Source of the DNA: Novipirellula galeiformis
GTDB taxonomy: Bacteria > Planctomycetota > Planctomycetia > Pirellulales > Pirellulaceae
Assembly (NCBI RefSeq): GCF_007860095.1
Contig: NZ_SJPT01000007.1
Coordinates: 124,001-188,000 of the forward strand
Direction: 5' to 3'
DNA length: 64,000 nt
Shown here one piece after another: positions 23,772-33,019 of the stretch (positions are counted from its first letter, which is position 1; each line of letters starts with the position of its first letter). Under the pieces are notes generated by a model that did not search any database, was not told where the DNA came from, and saw only the letters and a program-made list of their open reading frames with translations. The position numbers and the translations under genes were made by a program.

Positions 23772-25553
23772 ATGGGCCAACTTAAAGAACAACTTGCCGG
23801 CGTGTTGCGATACGGATTCTGGATCGGTGTCGGTTTTGTGACGATCGCATCGCTGCTGGTTTGGTTTTTGGCGTCGTCCACTTTGCAAAAGGAGGCGGAT
23901 GAGCAGCAATCCAAGATCAACACGGCGTTCACGTCCGTTGCTAGTCTGCAAGGCGAGTTGTCATCGCACCCCAATGCGGCTTCGCATGCGAAAATGGAGT
24001 CGCTGATCGAGACGCGTGAAAACGAAGTGCTGAAAGCTTGGACCGATATGTATGCCCGTCAACGGAATTTGTTGACTTGGCCCAAAGAGCTTCAGCAAGA
24101 CTTTGTGGATGAATTCAAGGACCTGATCCCAATTGAGCGTTACGTCCATTTTCCTGCCGAGGAAGGGGAAGAGAAACCGCCCTACATGCTCAACCTCTAT
24201 CGATACTACATCGGGATGATCCTACCGGAGATCGCGACGATCGCTCGAGCGGAGTGGAAAGCTCCCTTTGACCCGACGTTCAATCCATCGATGGACGATA
24301 AATCAGGGATTCGGAACCTCACCAAAAGGCGGATCAATATCTCGGGAACCGAGAACAAACCACTGGTCGAATGGAGCGCCGGTAGCCAGCAGCAATTGTT
24401 GGCCGACTTGTTCCCTTGGCGTGGTTCGCGGCCTTCGACGCTGCAGGTCTATTATTCACAGGAAAACGTGTGGATTTTGAAGCAAATGCTGCAAATCATT
24501 GACACCGTCAACATCGATGCGAAGGAAGCATTCGAGGCCAAAATCCGTGAAATCAAGACGATCAAAATCGGCCGCTCGGTGCAGTTCAATCCCGCCATTT
24601 TGAAGCAAGTCGCCTCGCAAGCCGGCGGCCAGGGAATGGGAATGGGTATGGGTATGGACGGATTCGGTGGTCCTGGGATGGATGGTGGCATGGGAGGAAT
24701 GGGTGGCATGGATGGAGGCATGGGAGGAATGGGCGGCATGGATGGCGGTATGGGAGGAATGGGGGGCATGGATGGTGGCATGGGTGCCGTCGAAGCCTCC
24801 GATCCTGGCGACAACCGTTACGTCGATACCGATTACCTTCCGATCACTGGCTCGGCCCTTCGCGCCGCACTCGATAGCGATTCCCCCGCGGACGTAAACC
24901 TGGCGGTTGCCAAACGGGTCCCGGTCATGATGGCGTTGCGAATGGACCAACGCATGGTTCCTCGTTTGCTAGCCGTTTGCGGCAATGCACCGCTGATGAT
25001 TGAAGTCAAGCAAGTGCGTCTGCTTCCAGTGGGTGGCTCTGCAGTGCCATCCAGCGGTGGTGCCGGAGGCATGGGAGGCATGGATGAGATGGGCGGAATG
25101 GGCGTCGGTGGCGGAGCGGATGCTGGCGGATTCGGTGGCCCCGGCATGGGTGGCCCCGGGATGGGAGCCCCCAGCATGGGTGAAGCTGGCATGGATGACG
25201 CTGGAATGGGAACCGGGTTCCGAGGCGGAGGGATGAACCGGACCGCCCAAACCCCCGCGATCGAGAATCCCTACGACATTGATGTTGAGGTCTACGGGCT
25301 GATTCAGATCTACAACCCACCCGACAAAAAGAAACTTGGCGTTGACCAAGTCACACAAGAAACCGTGGTCGAAGGCCTCATTGGCGATAAACCGACATCG
25401 ACAACCGAAACGTTGCCGACGCCTGCGACGAGCGAACCGGCAGCGCCCGCGGCCCCAGCCACCCCTGCGACTCCAGCCACTCCCGCTGGGGAGCCCGTGG
25501 CTCCAGAAAACGGACCTGCGGCGGTCGATCCGGCCGCAGGACCACCGGGATAG
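23772..25553 (+). CDS. Single-pass platform protein with Met-Gly-rich repeats (PilO-position gene)
   Basis: 593 residues. A short cytoplasmic stretch and one membrane helix (about 15-38) precede a helical region (40-100). That is the topology of PilO/GspM, and the gene follows the PilM-PilN fusion, but no clear PilO homology is visible. Residues about 284-340 are almost only Met, Gly and Asp, with a ten-residue unit MDGGMGGMGG repeated three and a half times. A second Gly/Met-rich tract (about 430-490) follows a beta-rich part (MMALRMDQRMVPRLLAVCGNAPLMIEVKQVRL). The C-terminus is Ala/Pro-rich. It probably pairs with the other two gene products in the inner-membrane platform. No function can be assigned beyond that. 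Confidence 0.75.
   Translation: MGQLKEQLAGVLRYGFWIGVGFVTIASLLVWFLASSTLQKEADEQQSKINTAFTSVASLQGELSSHPNAASHAKMESLIETRENEVLKAWTDMYARQRNLLTWPKELQQDFVDEFKDLIPIERYVHFPAEEGEEKPPYMLNLYRYYIGMILPEIATIARAEWKAPFDPTFNPSMDDKSGIRNLTKRRINISGTENKPLVEWSAGSQQQLLADLFPWRGSRPSTLQVYYSQENVWILKQMLQIIDTVNIDAKEAFEAKIREIKTIKIGRSVQFNPAILKQVASQAGGQGMGMGMGMDGFGGPGMDGGMGGMGGMDGGMGGMGGMDGGMGGMGGMDGGMGAVEASDPGDNRYVDTDYLPITGSALRAALDSDSPADVNLAVAKRVPVMMALRMDQRMVPRLLAVCGNAPLMIEVKQVRLLPVGGSAVPSSGGAGGMGGMDEMGGMGVGGGADAGGFGGPGMGGPGMGAPSMGEAGMDDAGMGTGFRGGGMNRTAQTPAIENPYDIDVEVYGLIQIYNPPDKKKLGVDQVTQETVVEGLIGDKPTSTTETLPTPATSEPAAPAAPATPATPATPAGEPVAPENGPAAVDPAAGPPG
24678..24785 (+). repeat. 30-bp in-frame tandem repeat encoding MDGGMGGMGG
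   Basis: Units at 24678-24707, 24708-24737 and 24738-24767, with a partial fourth to 24785. Copies differ mostly at third codon positions, so the protein repeat is being kept. Confidence 0.9.
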
Positions 25554-25755
25554 CGAGAATCCCTACGTCGCACGTCGGTCGAAACAGCCGACTTTAGACG
25601 TCGCGTGGCTGATCCCAGATTGGCCGCGCTGCGAGACAAAACATGGTGGTCTGCAACAGACCTTGATATATTGCATTAGCGCTTGATTGGTATGTACCAC
25701 CGACCCCTTCGCGACTGCTCCACTCTTCTTAACGGCTCACTTTCGGGGAACAGAC

Positions 25756-27849
25756 ATGGATTCAAACAAAATCAAAGACATGGCCATTCGGCACGTCGAA
25801 AAAGTCGTGCTTGGAATCTTTGTCTGCGTCTCTGGATTTCTTGTTTATCAAGCGATGCAGTTGCCTGATTTTACGAAGCAACCCACTCGACTTCGCGATG
25901 ACGCGAACCGCGTCAAAAACGAGGTGGATGATGATCACACCGACGAGATCATTCCGCTGCGGGAGCTATCGAACTTTGATATTTTGACGCGTACGAAAAA
26001 GACGCTCGAAGCGGTCGATCCCGTGCCGACTTACGATCTGGCCGAATGGCAAGAGATCCCTCGCAACGATGCCTTCAAGCGACGGGACCCTCAACTCTAC
26101 GCGCCGTTGGCATTAAAGATGAGCGGAGTGATCGGCACGATGGCAATTCGCTCCAAGGACGGACAATATGAGTTGGCGGAGCTTGAACCCGCCGATCCCG
26201 TGGTCGTCGTGGAGGAGAAAAAAACGCGTCCCAAACGCAAACCCAGACGTTCTCGCCGTGGCGGTGACCCATCAATGGAAGGGATGGGGATGGAAGGGAT
26301 GGGGATGGAAGATATGGGCCTCGGAGGAGAGATGGCCGGGATGATGGACGGCGCCGAGGGCGGCATGATGGATATGATGGGCGGAATGACGCCCGCGGGA
26401 CCTCCGGTACGGAGACTCGACCCGCAAGACAATATGTCGATCTATCAGGTTCCGGCATCGTTGTCGGACTTTAAAACCGGCGCTCCCATGAAAGCGGCTC
26501 CGATGGTGGCGCGGTTTATCGCGGGCACCGCCGTCATTCCCCACAAAGCGATTTACAACGCCTTTCGTACCGCATTGGCGGATTCCACCAACTACCGGCC
26601 TCAAGACCGTGACACTCCCAAGTATTGGAACTTTCAAGTTCAACGGGCGGATGTCACCGACCGACCGGTGGATCAAATCGCCGAAGGGGATTGGGTGGTG
26701 CGAAAAGATCGTGTTTTCCACACCCAAGTTGCGGCCGTCGTATGGGCGGGTACCGCCCCTGAGCTCGTGCCCAGTGACTACCGCGATGATTTATTGACGA
26801 TGTGGATTCCTCCCATGTTGTTGGACGACTACTCGAATTTCGTCTTGCATCCGATGATCCCCATGATCTCGAAACTCGAGCTCGAGTTACAGAACAAACC
26901 GATCCTCGAAACGGTCAACCCGTTCGAACGCATCAACGAAGACGGCACCTTCAAAGGGATCGATATCAATCGCACGGATGTCAATTTGAATGCGACCACA
27001 GGTAATCCAATGATGCCTGGAATGCGTGACATGGAGGGGATGGCGACCTCTTCGTCTCCTTATGGTTTCGCCGGAGTGGAAGCGAATCCAGTCGAACATA
27101 AGTTGATTCGTTTCTACGATTTTGACTATTCGTTTGACAAAGACTCCCCTAAACCTGGACGCAAGTACGTCTATCGGATTCGTGTTTCGGTGAAGGACCC
27201 CAACTTCCCCGACAACCCGTTGCTGCAACCGCTTGCTAAAACGTTGCACCCCGAGTCCTACGAACGCGTCAGTGCGTTGCAAGCGAAAGCAGAGAAGGAC
27301 TACGCTCCTGTGCGAGCACGTGGGGGGCGAGATCCAATCAGCAAGTTCCGCCAATTCGAACGCTGGACGCCATGGAGCGAACCGAGTGACCCGGTTTCAT
27401 TACCCACCGAAAACACGGTGCTCGCAGGCCCTGTGGTTCCAGCGGCGGTGAAAACAATGAAGTGGCAAGGTCGAAACGTTCCGTTTGCTAAGAACGAGCC
27501 GACTGGCAAAATGGTGGTTTCCAAGTTTGATACCGCATTGAAGACGCGAGTGCCAATGCAAATCGAAGCGACCGAGGGAACGGTGCTTAGCAAGACGGCC
27601 GATTCTGCCGATGTGATTGACCCACTGACGCTGGAGATCAAAAAGCTCCCGAAAGCAAAAATCACCAATCGAACGACCGTCATCGCACTCGAAGGTGGCA
27701 ATCCACTGCAGATTGTGACCAACGATGAAATGAAGGAGCCCGGCCAGTACTTGTTGTTCAAGGACAACGGAGAACTTGACGTTTCCGATGAAATCGACGA
27801 TATGCAACAGTACCGAATCTATTCGTTTGCCGAGGAAAGGGGCGAATAG
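25756..27849 (+). CDS. Single-pass platform-associated protein with Met-Gly-rich tract
   Basis: 697 residues from ATG 25756, preceded by GGGGA seven bases upstream; a TTG at 25687 is in frame but adds a non-conserved leader. One membrane helix (about 17-35, VEKVVLGIFVCVSGFLVYQAM) follows a short cytoplasmic start. The large outer part contains a basic stretch (KKTRPKRKPRRSRRGG) followed directly by a Met/Gly/Glu-rich tract with MEGMG units (about 174-215), and a second minor one (MMPGMRDMEGM). The remainder is mixed alpha/beta without a recognised domain. Position and topology suggest a third component of the same envelope machine as the two genes before it; the shared Met-Gly-rich composition supports this. 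Conserved hypothetical otherwise. Confidence 0.7.
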   Translation: MDSNKIKDMAIRHVEKVVLGIFVCVSGFLVYQAMQLPDFTKQPTRLRDDANRVKNEVDDDHTDEIIPLRELSNFDILTRTKKTLEAVDPVPTYDLAEWQEIPRNDAFKRRDPQLYAPLALKMSGVIGTMAIRSKDGQYELAELEPADPVVVVEEKKTRPKRKPRRSRRGGDPSMEGMGMEGMGMEDMGLGGEMAGMMDGAEGGMMDMMGGMTPAGPPVRRLDPQDNMSIYQVPASLSDFKTGAPMKAAPMVARFIAGTAVIPHKAIYNAFRTALADSTNYRPQDRDTPKYWNFQVQRADVTDRPVDQIAEGDWVVRKDRVFHTQVAAVVWAGTAPELVPSDYRDDLLTMWIPPMLLDDYSNFVLHPMIPMISKLELELQNKPILETVNPFERINEDGTFKGIDINRTDVNLNATTGNPMMPGMRDMEGMATSSSPYGFAGVEANPVEHKLIRFYDFDYSFDKDSPKPGRKYVYRIRVSVKDPNFPDNPLLQPLAKTLHPESYERVSALQAKAEKDYAPVRARGGRDPISKFRQFERWTPWSEPSDPVSLPTENTVLAGPVVPAAVKTMKWQGRNVPFAKNEPTGKMVVSKFDTALKTRVPMQIEATEGTVLSKTADSADVIDPLTLEIKKLPKAKITNRTTVIALEGGNPLQIVTNDEMKEPGQYLLFKDNGELDVSDEIDDMQQYRIYSFAEERGE

Positions 27850-27855
27850 CAGCGG

Positions 27856-27935
27856 CCCCGGCTCGCAGATACCCCGGCTCGCTGACACCCGGCTCGCTGA
27901 CATCCGGGCTCGCTGGCATCCGGGCTCGTTGGCGT
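27856..27935. repeat. 16-bp tandem repeat, 5 degenerate copies
   Basis: Units start every 16 bases at 27856, 27872, 27888, 27904 and 27920, consensus CCCGGCTCGCTGACAT with scattered changes. It begins seven bases after the stop codon of the third pilus-platform gene and may mark its 3' end. Confidence 0.88.
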
Positions 27936-28096
27936 CCGGGAGGGCGCCCGCCGAATCCCTGGGGGCGTCTTCACCAGCTCTAGATAGCGTCCGCGGACGC
28001 ATCGTTGTCCATGCCGCGATCATGGATGATCCTCGCTCGCGGAGGGCGGCATCTTGTCAACGTCTGAGAGTCTCCGATGACGCCCGAAACCACGCG

Positions 28097-30844
28097 TTAG
28101 CCACGCGCTGCGATCGTGCGCGTCCCGAGCCATGGCGAATCGATGGCGACACTGCGCTCAGGCAGTATCTCCGCGGCTCGGGGCAAGAGTCGCGCCGAGG
28201 CAAAACTCGGATGGCCCGACAACAGCAGCGGTAGCATCGGAGGGGTCGCGTCGGCTAACTCGCCAAGCGTCGCGTCGCCCACATGTCCCGTGATTCGAGA
28301 ATCCAGAATCGCTTGATTTAGCAGGGTTCCAAAGGGCCCATACGGATGTTGCTCTAAGACCGACGCCCGACGCTTCTCGAAATAAGTCTCAGGGGTAACC
28401 CGAGTCCCAAATTCAATGTCGATATGCTCCGCCGCCGCCAAATCGAATTGACCGCGGTATTCATAGATGTCGATCAGCAACCCGCGTGGATGGGGGTTTT
28501 CGGGCTCTCGAGCCTGCGCACGTTTTGCATCGACAATCGCTCGCTCGATGTTACCCAAGAACCAATACGATCGAGCGTGATCCACTTTGGCGATCACCGA
28601 CATGGGGTTCAACTGGGTCGCCTCGCGAAGCAATCGCAAAGCGTTCTCCGCGTTGCCGCGAGTCAGTTCGAGCAACCCGTATTGATGACGCACTTGCCAA
28701 TGGTTGGGGGCGTCAATGAGCAGCTTATCGAGTTCCGCTGCGGCTTCGTCATAGCGATACAACGTCTGCCACAACAGCATCGCGTTGGCCAATCGTGCAT
28801 CGATTGATTTCTTATCCAAGGCCAACGCATCCGAAACCGAGTTGCGAGCCGCTTGGATCAATTCGAGCGATTCGCTCGATGGACTTTGCCCCGCTAGGGT
28901 AATCGACGTCAACGCAATGCCGGCAATGGGTGCCGTGTAACCTTTGTCTTGCCTGCGCGCGGATTGAAAACAACTGAGTGCTTTCCGCATTCCTGCGGGG
29001 CTGTCGGGATCGGCTCGCGAAACGCCGTCGACAAGGCAGCTAAAGGCTCCCATGTGCGGCGGTGCGAGTTCCTCGTCCGATGAAGTCAGCGATCGGCCCA
29101 CGGCGGTCGCCAATTCCGAAGCAAAACGAGATTGCTCAAGCAAACTCTCGCCCGAAGGGGAGAGGAAATTTTGCCCCCACAATTGATTGCCGGTTCGCGA
29201 CGAGACGATTTGAAGGCGAATTTCGTCGAACGATTTCTGCCCAATTTGAATCGTTTTGAAGCTGCCTGTGACAAGCGCATCGACCTCGAGCTCCGCACCA
29301 ATGTGTCGGAATTGCTCGGGTTTGGTCGCTACAAGCGGCCGAAACGGCGTCACATTGACGTCCTTCAATCGACTGAGTTCATTGACCAACAACGCCGCTA
29401 ATTCGTCGCCCCGATCGACCACTTGGTCCCCCAGTGGAAGTCCCGCTGCGTTCACCGCCAAGGTGGTGGATTCACCTTTGGTATCGGTAAACGACAACAC
29501 GGCCAACGAATTGATTCCACGCAGCGATTCCGTTGGGTCAGGAAAGGCGAGTCCGACCGCCAGTCCCCCGAGTGAACCGCCGGCCAACAATTCCATAAAA
29601 CGACGGCGTACAAAAACGCCAGCTCCATAGCCTGCGGCACTCTGTTGTTGAATCGGATTGAGCATCGGACCGCGCTGCCGCAATCGCAATGCGATCTCCT
29701 CGGCCGAGGCAGGCCGTTTGACGATCTCTTTGTGAAGACACTCACTGATCAAGTCCGCAAGCGCGAGATCGGATCGTCGCACGACGGGGTCTGTATCGGG
29801 TACAGCCTCAAGGGTGGATGCATAACGGGCGGTCGGCGTCGCTCCATCGAAAGCACGCTTACCGTAAAACGCTTCGAACAAGATACAGCCCAAGGCAAAG
29901 ATGTCCGCCGCAGGGCCGGCAACCTCGCCGCGCGCTTGCTCGGGAGCCATGTAGCCGGGAGTCCCCATCACGACTCCCTCGCGGGTTTGCGCATCCGAAT
30001 GAGGCTTGTCGCCCCCCACCGCGTTATCGAACATCACGCCCGCGGATCGCGAGAGTCCAAAGTCAAATAGTTTGACCATCACCGTTTGGTGCGGTGCCGC
30101 GTCCGAGGAGTCCACTGGGGAGTGGAGGGAATCATCTTTGCGGCGCATCACCATGATGTTTTGAGGTTTTAAATCTCGATGCACCACGCCACTTCGATGA
30201 GCCACCGCCAGCGCGTCGGCGACTTGAGCCCCGATCTTGCGTACCGTTTCGGCGTCGCAGTTGGTCTTCGCTAAGTATAGATCGAGTGTTTCACCGTCGA
30301 GCAATTCCATCACGGCAAATGGATTGGAATCCGAGATGCCGACATCAAAAAGCTCGACGATATTGGGATGGCTTAGGGCCGCAACCGCACGCGCTTCCCG
30401 TTCAAAGCGTTCCCGTAACGAGGCTAGCTGTTGAGGGTCGCGTGAGACCCTTTCCACCGCTAGCATTTTAATCGCGACTTTACGATTAAGCCGCATATCC
30501 ATCGCTTGATAAACAATGCCCATGCCTCCTTGTCCCAATACATTGGTAAGGACATAGGGACCGATTTGGTCGCCCATCGCAAGGGAGGACTTGGTATCGG
30601 CAGGCACGCTCGGCGTGGCGAACGTGCTGAACGTCGTCTCCTGTGCCGCGGAAGCCGCATGGGCGATCTCGTCGCGAACCGCGATCAATTCGCTGCGCAA
30701 TAGATCAGCGTATTTTCCGCCCTGCTTCTCAACGACACTGTCAATCGAAGACGCGTTCCCGGCGCGCAGCGCACATTCGTAATCAAGGCAAATCGCGTCG
30801 AGCCGTGCCAACTCAATCGCGGTCAAGTCATTCATGTCCATCAA
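28097..30844 (-). CDS. Serine/threonine protein kinase with FlgO-like and TPR domains
   Basis: 915 residues. N-terminal helical segment; kinase domain about 95-390 with glycine loop GQGGMGIVY 104-112, K126, HRDLKPQN 222-229, DFG 261-263 and GTPGYMAPEQ. A marginal hydrophobic stretch after RRRF (about 417-435) may cross the membrane. Then comes a FlgO/CsgG-like segment (about 444-560: DELAALLVNELSRL, DALVTGSFK, EIRLQIVSSRTGNQLWGQNF), then tetratricopeptide-type helices (about 620-790). This order is common in planctomycete kinases. The gene starts 52 bases after the stop of the ECF sigma factor gene on the same strand, so the kinase probably controls that sigma factor by phosphorylation, as described for kinase-linked ECF groups in other bacteria; the link here is inferred from position. 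Confidence 0.92.
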   Translation of the reverse strand: MMDMNDLTAIELARLDAICLDYECALRAGNASSIDSVVEKQGGKYADLLRSELIAVRDEIAHAASAAQETTFSTFATPSVPADTKSSLAMGDQIGPYVLTNVLGQGGMGIVYQAMDMRLNRKVAIKMLAVERVSRDPQQLASLRERFEREARAVAALSHPNIVELFDVGISDSNPFAVMELLDGETLDLYLAKTNCDAETVRKIGAQVADALAVAHRSGVVHRDLKPQNIMVMRRKDDSLHSPVDSSDAAPHQTVMVKLFDFGLSRSAGVMFDNAVGGDKPHSDAQTREGVVMGTPGYMAPEQARGEVAGPAADIFALGCILFEAFYGKRAFDGATPTARYASTLEAVPDTDPVVRRSDLALADLISECLHKEIVKRPASAEEIALRLRQRGPMLNPIQQQSAAGYGAGVFVRRRFMELLAGGSLGGLAVGLAFPDPTESLRGINSLAVLSFTDTKGESTTLAVNAAGLPLGDQVVDRGDELAALLVNELSRLKDVNVTPFRPLVATKPEQFRHIGAELEVDALVTGSFKTIQIGQKSFDEIRLQIVSSRTGNQLWGQNFLSPSGESLLEQSRFASELATAVGRSLTSSDEELAPPHMGAFSCLVDGVSRADPDSPAGMRKALSCFQSARRQDKGYTAPIAGIALTSITLAGQSPSSESLELIQAARNSVSDALALDKKSIDARLANAMLLWQTLYRYDEAAAELDKLLIDAPNHWQVRHQYGLLELTRGNAENALRLLREATQLNPMSVIAKVDHARSYWFLGNIERAIVDAKRAQAREPENPHPRGLLIDIYEYRGQFDLAAAEHIDIEFGTRVTPETYFEKRRASVLEQHPYGPFGTLLNQAILDSRITGHVGDATLGELADATPPMLPLLLSGHPSFASARLLPRAAEILPERSVAIDSPWLGTRTIAARG

Positions 30845-30896
30845 AATTCTCCAATGTCACTCGAACGATCGCCGCACTCATTGGACATGCGTTCAT

Positions 30897-31520
30897 CTAG
30901 GGACTCTCGACTTCCTTGGCTTCGGACCACATCCGGCGAATCAACTGCAATCGTCGCTCCACCGCTCGCTTGCTTAATTCCAAACGTTCGGCGATCTCGT
31001 CGACCAGGAACCCATCCATCCGCATGACGGCGATTTGGCGAAGTTGATCGTCGCCCAACTGATCCAGCAACGTCTCGCAGGCCTCGGCAAGCTCCGCTCG
31101 GACATCGGGAGAGGTGACATCACTCGCCACATTCCCAATCCCCACCTCGCGACCTTGATCGTTGGGGTCAACGAAGACCGATTCACCACGAATGTTGCCC
31201 CCTCCTCGTTTTTGCCGGGTGTGGTGCCGTAGATGCGCATTCACTTTGCGTGAGGTCAACGTGATCAACAGGCCCCAAAGATTCTCCGGCCCGCGAAGAT
31301 CAGGAAATTGGTCTCGCCGTACTCCCGCGATAAAACTTTGAAACGCAGCGATCGCAATGTCTTCTTCATCCGCCGCTCGTCGCAAATTCGCCGGCATTCG
31401 CTTCGCCGCTAAGCGAACGAGACTTTGATAATAGTCATTCCATAACTTCTCCGTAGCCGCCTCGTTCCCGATACGGACCTTTTCCAACAATTCGAGAAAC
31501 TGTTTTCCTGATTCATCCAT
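30897..31520 (-). CDS. ECF-type RNA polymerase sigma factor
   Basis: 207 residues. Region 2 is seen in EKLWNDYYQSLVRLAAKRM and EEDIAIAAFQSFIAGV, and region 4 in LRQIAVMRMDGFLVDEIAERLELSKRAVERRLQLIRRMW, a helix-turn-helix. A basic linker with KRGGGNIRGESVF lies between them, a hallmark of the planctomycete ECF-like group. No anti-sigma gene is adjacent; instead a Ser/Thr kinase follows in the same operon. GAGG lies one base before the ATG, which is close for a ribosome site. It should direct RNA polymerase to a specific promoter set, with activity set by the partner kinase. Confidence 0.92.
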   Translation of the reverse strand: MDESGKQFLELLEKVRIGNEAATEKLWNDYYQSLVRLAAKRMPANLRRAADEEDIAIAAFQSFIAGVRRDQFPDLRGPENLWGLLITLTSRKVNAHLRHHTRQKRGGGNIRGESVFVDPNDQGREVGIGNVASDVTSPDVRAELAEACETLLDQLGDDQLRQIAVMRMDGFLVDEIAERLELSKRAVERRLQLIRRMWSEAKEVESP

Positions 31521-31839
31521 ACCTCAATGATAGACCGTGGGGGCCTATTATGGGAACGTGGGTTACCGCAAGGAGACAATTACAACCAAACAAAACGCCC
31601 CCTTCCACAGGAGGGTGCGGTAGCATGATTCGGGGCCCTTGTATTGCAGCTTTGGCAGGGGGGGCAAGGTTTCGCAGCTTTTTGAACGCCCCATTTTGAA
31701 CGCCAAGCGATCGCCCCCCGTTGACCGACGCCGTCGACCGACACCGCTTGGTTGTGGAACGGCAAAATGCGGTTCGTTTTAACGCCATCGGCCGCGAACA
31801 CCGTACCGTTGCCGTCGACCTAAGGGAGCGACGATCGGA
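31521..31839. other. Intergenic region upstream of the ECF sigma gene
   Basis: 319 bases. It must hold the promoter of the sigma factor-kinase operon. A G/C-rich imperfect hairpin near 31590-31615, followed on the minus strand by GTTTTGTTT, could end transcription coming from the aldolase-like gene. Nothing else seen. Confidence 0.35.
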
Positions 31840-33000
31840 TCAGTGAAGCATCCCGCGTGCATCCACCGTGGAGTGAGACACGGGTTGGTCGCCGTCGACC
31901 AGCACGAGTTCGTTTTGCAGGTTGACGCAGGGGCAAATATGATTGGGCAAAATGCGAACGCGGTCGCCGACCTTGGGGCTCCAGTCGCTTTGCTGCAATT
32001 CAATTTCCCCGTGCTCTTCGCTCAGACGCGCCAATTTTGCGCCAGGGTGATCGATCAGGTAGCCCAAACCCGATGTCGGATCGGCGCCGCACAGATCGCT
32101 TGAGAACATCTTGCTGCCGGCATCGATGACCGCTTTGCCTTTGACCGCCGTGCTAATCACCGTGGCGTGAACAAAGGCTGCACAATCTTCGAACTCGGCA
32201 CATTGCCATCGCACGCTGTTCAAATCATTGAAGATATACGTGCCCGGGCGAATCTCTGTGATCTCTGGGATCAAGTGAGTGTATTTAGCCGACGGAGTGG
32301 AACCACCCGAAACGATTTTGGGGCGGAGTCCCGCTGTATCAAGGGCATCAATCACGGCGACCAACGTCTCGCGAACGTCTTCCATTCCCGCAGCAACACT
32401 TTGGGAAGTCGGCAACACCTGGCCGGGAAAGAACAGGACTCCGTCAAACCGCACGTTCGGCAGTGACTCGATCAATTGTGCCAAGGCAACCGCCTCCTTC
32501 ACCGAGGCGATGCCGGTGCGATGGTGACCGACGTCCAAATCAATCAACAATCCGAGGGTGGACGTTGAATTCGCGAGCTCGCGAGCCGCGATGCGCTGTG
32601 CCGCTTCCACACTGTCAATGCCCACCCGCACGGTGTGATTCTCGGCAAGCGTCTCAAGGAGTCGCAGACGAGGAGGGGTGAACGACGGATAGGCAATCAG
32701 AATATCTTCGGCATCGATCGCAGCGGCGAGGGCTTCAGAGGGTTTCGCCGACGTCAAACCAACCGCCCCCATCTCAAGCTGCAACTGTGAAAACAAACGC
32801 GACTTGTGCGTCTTGATGTGCGGTCGCAACGCAATCCGGTGCCCAGAGGTGTAATCCGCCATCCCCTGCAAATTATTACGGACGGTTGAGACATCGACAC
32901 ACAACAACGGTGTCGGCAGGTGTTCTATGGGTGAGCTTTGCACGGGAGGGAGATTCTGATCGAGTGAGGAAGGAAACGGGAAAGGTGAGACGAGCATCAA
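31840..33000 (-). CDS. PLP-dependent D-threonine aldolase / D-serine dehydratase-like enzyme (alanine racemase fold)
   Basis: 386 residues from ATG 33000 (ATG 32997 also possible). The N-terminal barrel has the PLP-lysine motif RPHIKTHKS and the preceding LPTPLLCVD; the C-terminal beta domain ends with a PNHICPC motif, the His/Cys metal site of the D-serine dehydratase (DSD1)/D-threonine aldolase family. Expected chemistry is PLP- and metal-dependent cleavage of a D-beta-hydroxy amino acid. The exact substrate (D-threonine, D-serine, D-3-hydroxyaspartate) is not readable. It begins 19 bases after the stop of the CBM9-like gene, so the two are probably co-transcribed. Cytoplasmic, no signal peptide. 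Confidence 0.88.
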   Translation of the reverse strand: MMLVSPFPFPSSLDQNLPPVQSSPIEHLPTPLLCVDVSTVRNNLQGMADYTSGHRIALRPHIKTHKSRLFSQLQLEMGAVGLTSAKPSEALAAAIDAEDILIAYPSFTPPRLRLLETLAENHTVRVGIDSVEAAQRIAARELANSTSTLGLLIDLDVGHHRTGIASVKEAVALAQLIESLPNVRFDGVLFFPGQVLPTSQSVAAGMEDVRETLVAVIDALDTAGLRPKIVSGGSTPSAKYTHLIPEITEIRPGTYIFNDLNSVRWQCAEFEDCAAFVHATVISTAVKGKAVIDAGSKMFSSDLCGADPTSGLGYLIDHPGAKLARLSEEHGEIELQQSDWSPKVGDRVRILPNHICPCVNLQNELVLVDGDQPVSHSTVDARGMLH

Positions 33001-33019
33001 CGGGCCGCACTCGTGCGGG

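Noticed and set aside
24452-24950. Antisense open frames over the Met-Gly-rich repeat
   Set aside because: Shadow of the GC-rich repeat; Pro/Ile/Met or His/Ser strings with no domain.
31590-31615. Terminator for the aldolase-like gene
   Set aside because: The hairpin has a bulge, the T-run is interrupted by G and it lies over 200 bases from the stop codon, so it was not called.
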